From positions 992,001 to 1,056,000 of the forward strand of contig CAWAIS010000001.1 of the NCBI GenBank assembly GCA_963782255.1: DNA of 64,000 nucleotides. Reading direction: 5' to 3'. Within the stretch, counting starts at the first letter, position 1. Every line of letters begins with the position of its first letter. This stretch comes from Roseiarcus sp963782255. Its GTDB lineage: Bacteria; Pseudomonadota; Alphaproteobacteria; Rhizobiales; Beijerinckiaceae. Under the pieces are notes generated by a model, which made no database searches, was not told the DNA's origin, and saw only the letters and a list, made by a program, of their open reading frames with translations. This document shows positions 61,925 to 64,000 of this stretch, piece after piece. Both the position numbers and the translations under genes were made by a program.

Positions 61925-63349
61925 TTGCATTCCCGTCGCAGCCGCCGTGTGAAGATCATCGCCACCCTCGGCCCGGCCTCGGCCGACCGTGAGACCATTG
62001 CTGCGCTGTTCGAGGCGGGCGCTGACGTCTTCCGCATCAATATGAGCCACGCCTCGCACGACGCGATGCGCGAGCGGGTGGCGATGATCCGCGCCCTCGA
62101 GGAGGAGACCGGCCGACCTATCGGCATTCTCGTCGACCTGCAGGGGCCGAAGCTGAGGCTCGGCCTTTTCGCCGAGGGCGGCGCCGAACTGCACAAGGGC
62201 GACGCCTTCGTCCTCGACAGCGAGGCTAAGCCTGGCGACGCGATGCGGGTGCAATTGCCCCATCCCGAAATCCTGAGTTCGCTCGCGCCCGGCCATCGCA
62301 TCCTCATCGACGACGGCAAGGTGATGCTGCGCGTCGCCGACGCCCGGCCCGAGCGAGCTTCGACCATCGTCGAGGTCGCCGGCCGTGTGTCCAACAAGAA
62401 GGGCGTGAGCCTGCCCGACACGACCATTCCAACCTCTGCGATGACCGAGAAGGACAGGGTTGATCTCCTTGCCGCGCTCGAGGAGAACATCGACTGGATC
62501 GCTCTCTCCTTCGTGCAGCGGCCGGAGGACGTGGCCGAGGTCAAGGCGATCGCCAAGGGCCGGGCCTTGGTCATGGCCAAGATCGAGAAGCCGCAAGCTG
62601 TCGAGCGGCTGGAGGAGATCGTGGCGGTGGCCGACGCGTTCATGGTCGCGCGCGGCGATCTCGGCGTCGAAATGCCGCTCGAGCGCGTGCCCGGCATCCA
62701 GAAGACGCTGACGCGCCTCGGCCGCAAGTTCGGCAAGCCCGTGGTGGTCGCAACGCAGATGCTGGAGTCGATGATCGTCTCGCCCGTGCCCACGCGCGCG
62801 GAGGTGTCGGACGTCGCGACCGCCGTGTTCGAGGGCGCGGACGCGGTCATGCTCTCGGCCGAGAGCGCGTCGGGCCAATATCCGCGCGAAGCGGTGGCGA
62901 CGATGAACCGGATCGCGGAGGCTGTCGAATCGGAAGGCATCTATCCGTCGATTGTCGCGTCGCAGCGCGCGACGCCCGAGCCGACCGGAGCCGACGCGAT
63001 CGCGGAGGCGACCCGCGACGTCGCAGAAACGCTGGGGATCAAGGTCATCTGCGCCTGGACGAGCTCGGGCGCGACGGGCCTCCGCATCGCGCGCGAGCGG
63101 CCGCGTTCCTCGATCCTGGCCCTGACCCCGGTCGAGGCGGTCGCGCGCCGCCTCGCCCTCGTTTGGGGCGTGCATCCGATCGTGACCGACGACGCGCGCG
63201 ATGAGCGCGACATGGCCGAGCGGGCCAGCCGGCACGCCTACATCGACGGATTTGCCGGCGCGGGCGAGCGCATCATCGTGGTCGCAGGGGTGCCCTTCGG
63301 GACGGTCGGCGGCACCAACAACCTGCGCATTGCGACGGTCGGAGGATAG
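61925..63349 (+). CDS. pyk: Pyruvate kinase
   Basis: The protein has 474 residues from a TTG at 61925, preferred because GGAGGA lies 7 bases upstream (61912-61917). A GTG at 61910 would overlap that site. Catalytic motifs: KIIATLGPAS, FRINMSHAS, VDLQGPKLRLG, MAKIEKPQAVERLEEI with the catalytic Lys, FMVARGDLGVEMPLERVP and VVATQMLESM. The C-terminal alpha-beta domain is present. It converts phosphoenolpyruvate and ADP to pyruvate and ATP in glycolysis. It is a core metabolic gene and marks this end as chromosomal. Confidence 0.95.
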   Translation: MHSRRSRRVKIIATLGPASADRETIAALFEAGADVFRINMSHASHDAMRERVAMIRALEEETGRPIGILVDLQGPKLRLGLFAEGGAELHKGDAFVLDSEAKPGDAMRVQLPHPEILSSLAPGHRILIDDGKVMLRVADARPERASTIVEVAGRVSNKKGVSLPDTTIPTSAMTEKDRVDLLAALEENIDWIALSFVQRPEDVAEVKAIAKGRALVMAKIEKPQAVERLEEIVAVADAFMVARGDLGVEMPLERVPGIQKTLTRLGRKFGKPVVVATQMLESMIVSPVPTRAEVSDVATAVFEGADAVMLSAESASGQYPREAVATMNRIAEAVESEGIYPSIVASQRATPEPTGADAIAEATRDVAETLGIKVICAWTSSGATGLRIARERPRSSILALTPVEAVARRLALVWGVHPIVTDDARDERDMAERASRHAYIDGFAGAGERIIVVAGVPFGTVGGTNNLRIATVGG

Positions 63350-63390
63350 GGCCGCGACGCTGTGGGGCGCGGCTAGTCCGGTTGCGCCGC

Positions 63391-63440
63391 GCCGATATGT
63401 GTATAAGCCGATATGTGTATAATATTGTCTCTATACACAT
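63391..63440. promoter_or_regulatory. Repeat-rich promoter/operator of a VapB-type antitoxin remnant
   Basis: The 16-mer GCCGATATGTGTATAA occurs twice back to back (63391-63406, 63407-63422), followed by TATACACAT in inverse orientation at 63432-63440. ATGTGTATA/TATACACAT makes a palindromic operator like those upstream of toxin-antitoxin operons, and the TATAAT-like parts could be a -10 box. Confidence 0.6.
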
Positions 63441-63453
63441 CAACAGGCGACCG

Positions 63454-63596
63454 CCATGCGGGGCCAACATCGAAATGCACGACGAGTTGTTGTCCCAGGC
63501 CAAGGCGGCGACGGGCTTGCCGACCAAAGAGCCGCGATGGACGAGGGCTTTTGGCTGCTGGTCCGGGTGCGCAGGTGGCCCGAGTAAGGCCGAGGG
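63454..63596 (+). pseudogene. VapB-type (DUF2191) antitoxin remnant, frameshifted
   Basis: Frames around here spell ANIEMHDELLSQAKAATGLP then, after a shift near 63525, AAMDEGFWLLVRVRRWPE and a stop. The first pattern is typical of VapB antitoxins. An extra G right after the ATG at 63454 causes another shift. No VapC toxin follows: 63597-63731 is empty. It is a dead toxin-antitoxin locus. Confidence 0.5.
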
Positions 63597-63731
63597 GTCA
63601 GCCCAGCAAAGGCTGGCCTTCGGCCACAGCCTTCGGCGGGTAAAGGCTTTGACAGGGGCTGCCTCGTCGCCCCTTGTTGGCCACCGAACGTGTGCGCGGG
63701 AGCAATACCCATTCCGTCCGGGTGATCGGCC

Positions 63732-64000
63732 TCACGCGTCCAGGAAAAAGCGCACCATGGCTCGCGAGGCGTCTACTCCGACGCTTTGCGTGTACGTGCC
63801 GCGCAGATCGCCGCCGAACCACGCGTGCCCTCCCCCCTCGACGAACCAGTGCTCGACGACCTTCCGTCCCTCCGCGTCTTTCAGGACCGTCCGGTTGACG
63901 CGGCCCCCATCGGCCTCCCAGTCGAGGTCGATTCTCTCGAGCGGCCTTGCGCCGCCGCTCGCCTGATCGCGTATGCGCTCGCCGTTGACCGGGTGGACTG
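63732..64000 (-). CDS. PHB depolymerase/LpqC-like esterase, C-terminal part (runs off the window)
   Basis: The minus frame entering from the right edge reads RIDLDWEADGGRVNRTVLKD, KVVEHWFVEGGGHAWFGGDL with the catalytic His, and DASRAMVRFFLDA to the stop at 63732-63734. This is the end of extracellular type-1 short-chain polyhydroxyalkanoate depolymerase or PHB-family esterases. Only the last ~88 codons lie in the window; signal peptide, Ser and Asp are beyond the edge. It is convergent with pyruvate kinase. Confidence 0.8.
   Translation of the reverse strand, partial: VHPVNGERIRDQASGGARPLERIDLDWEADGGRVNRTVLKDAEGRKVVEHWFVEGGGHAWFGGDLRGTYTQSVGVDASRAMVRFFLDA

Noticed and set aside
61736..63235. 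Long minus-strand open frame opposite pyruvate kinase
   Set aside because: The plus strand encodes a complete pyruvate kinase with all motifs. The antisense frame is a GC-rich codon-bias artefact.
63732..64000. Plus-strand coding at the right window edge
   Set aside because: The minus frame shows conserved depolymerase motifs (GGGHAWFGG, DASRAMVRFF). The plus frames have none.

Overview
The window is GC-rich and looks alphaproteobacterial, most likely order Hyphomicrobiales (Rhizobiales). The support is the protein families present: DUF1036, DUF2924, DUF3489, HbpS/GlcG, a PEP-CTERM phosphoesterase, Rhizobiales-style recombinases and IS types. I cannot name a species. About 1-53 kb is accessory DNA saturated with insertion sequences, gene scraps and duplications. 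About 53-64 kb is more chromosome-like, with a lytic transglycosylase, a cyclase-hydrolase fusion, a site-2 protease and pyruvate kinase, although several genes there are also decaying.

Layout. 0-3.5 kb: remnants plus a damaged DUF3489-DUF2924-serine recombinase cassette. 3.4-15.6 kb: a catabolic cluster. It has a GntR regulator, a CoA-transferase/crotonase pair, a ring-opening amidohydrolase (cyanurate/barbiturate type), a NitT/TauT-type ABC importer with two tandem solute-binding genes, an SDR dehydrogenase and an amidase. The genes fit uptake and ring opening of a small N-heterocycle or amide, followed by CoA-dependent processing of the acid, but both binding-protein genes carry disabling lesions. 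15.7-17.7 kb: a pile-up of IS6, a phage-like methylase scrap and IS110. 17.7-21.5 kb: an intact ribose-type sugar ABC operon, followed by a GlcG/HbpS protein. 22.6-27.8 kb: an IS110 5' fragment, two copies of an IS91-associated tyrosine recombinase, an IS91 transposase and a catalase-like gene. 27.8-31.5 kb: remnants of a surface-glycan region (glycosyltransferase, cupin-like, sulfotransferase), other scraps and a cluster of AGGGAAT repeats. 31.6-37.6 kb: phage remnant (ParB-methyltransferase, DUF5681, large terminase split by IS1380), followed by a tmRNA-like 3'-end sequence that may be an attachment site. 38.1-41.3 kb: a second DUF3489-DUF2924-recombinase cassette. 41.5-53.3 kb: nested elements (IS481 in IS630, IS1595 in an AraC regulator, IS110, a group II intron in an IS3 transposase), with an alpha/beta hydrolase, a metallo-hydrolase and an HU gene among them.

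Insertions could be resolved to the base in several places: IS1380 with 5-bp target duplications splitting terL, IS1595 with 8-bp duplications splitting the AraC gene, IS481 terminal repeats, and IS110/IS1111-type subterminal repeats. This gives an ordered history of gene loss.

The most interesting signals are: the two DUF3489-DUF2924-recombinase cassettes that share a conserved non-coding leader with a covarying hairpin; the heterocycle catabolic cluster with a motif shared between its two divergent blocks; tandem binding-protein genes that share one frameshift through recent homogenisation; the predicted IS1111-type guide-RNA region; and a cyclase-hydrolase fusion that lacks a metal-binding aspartate.
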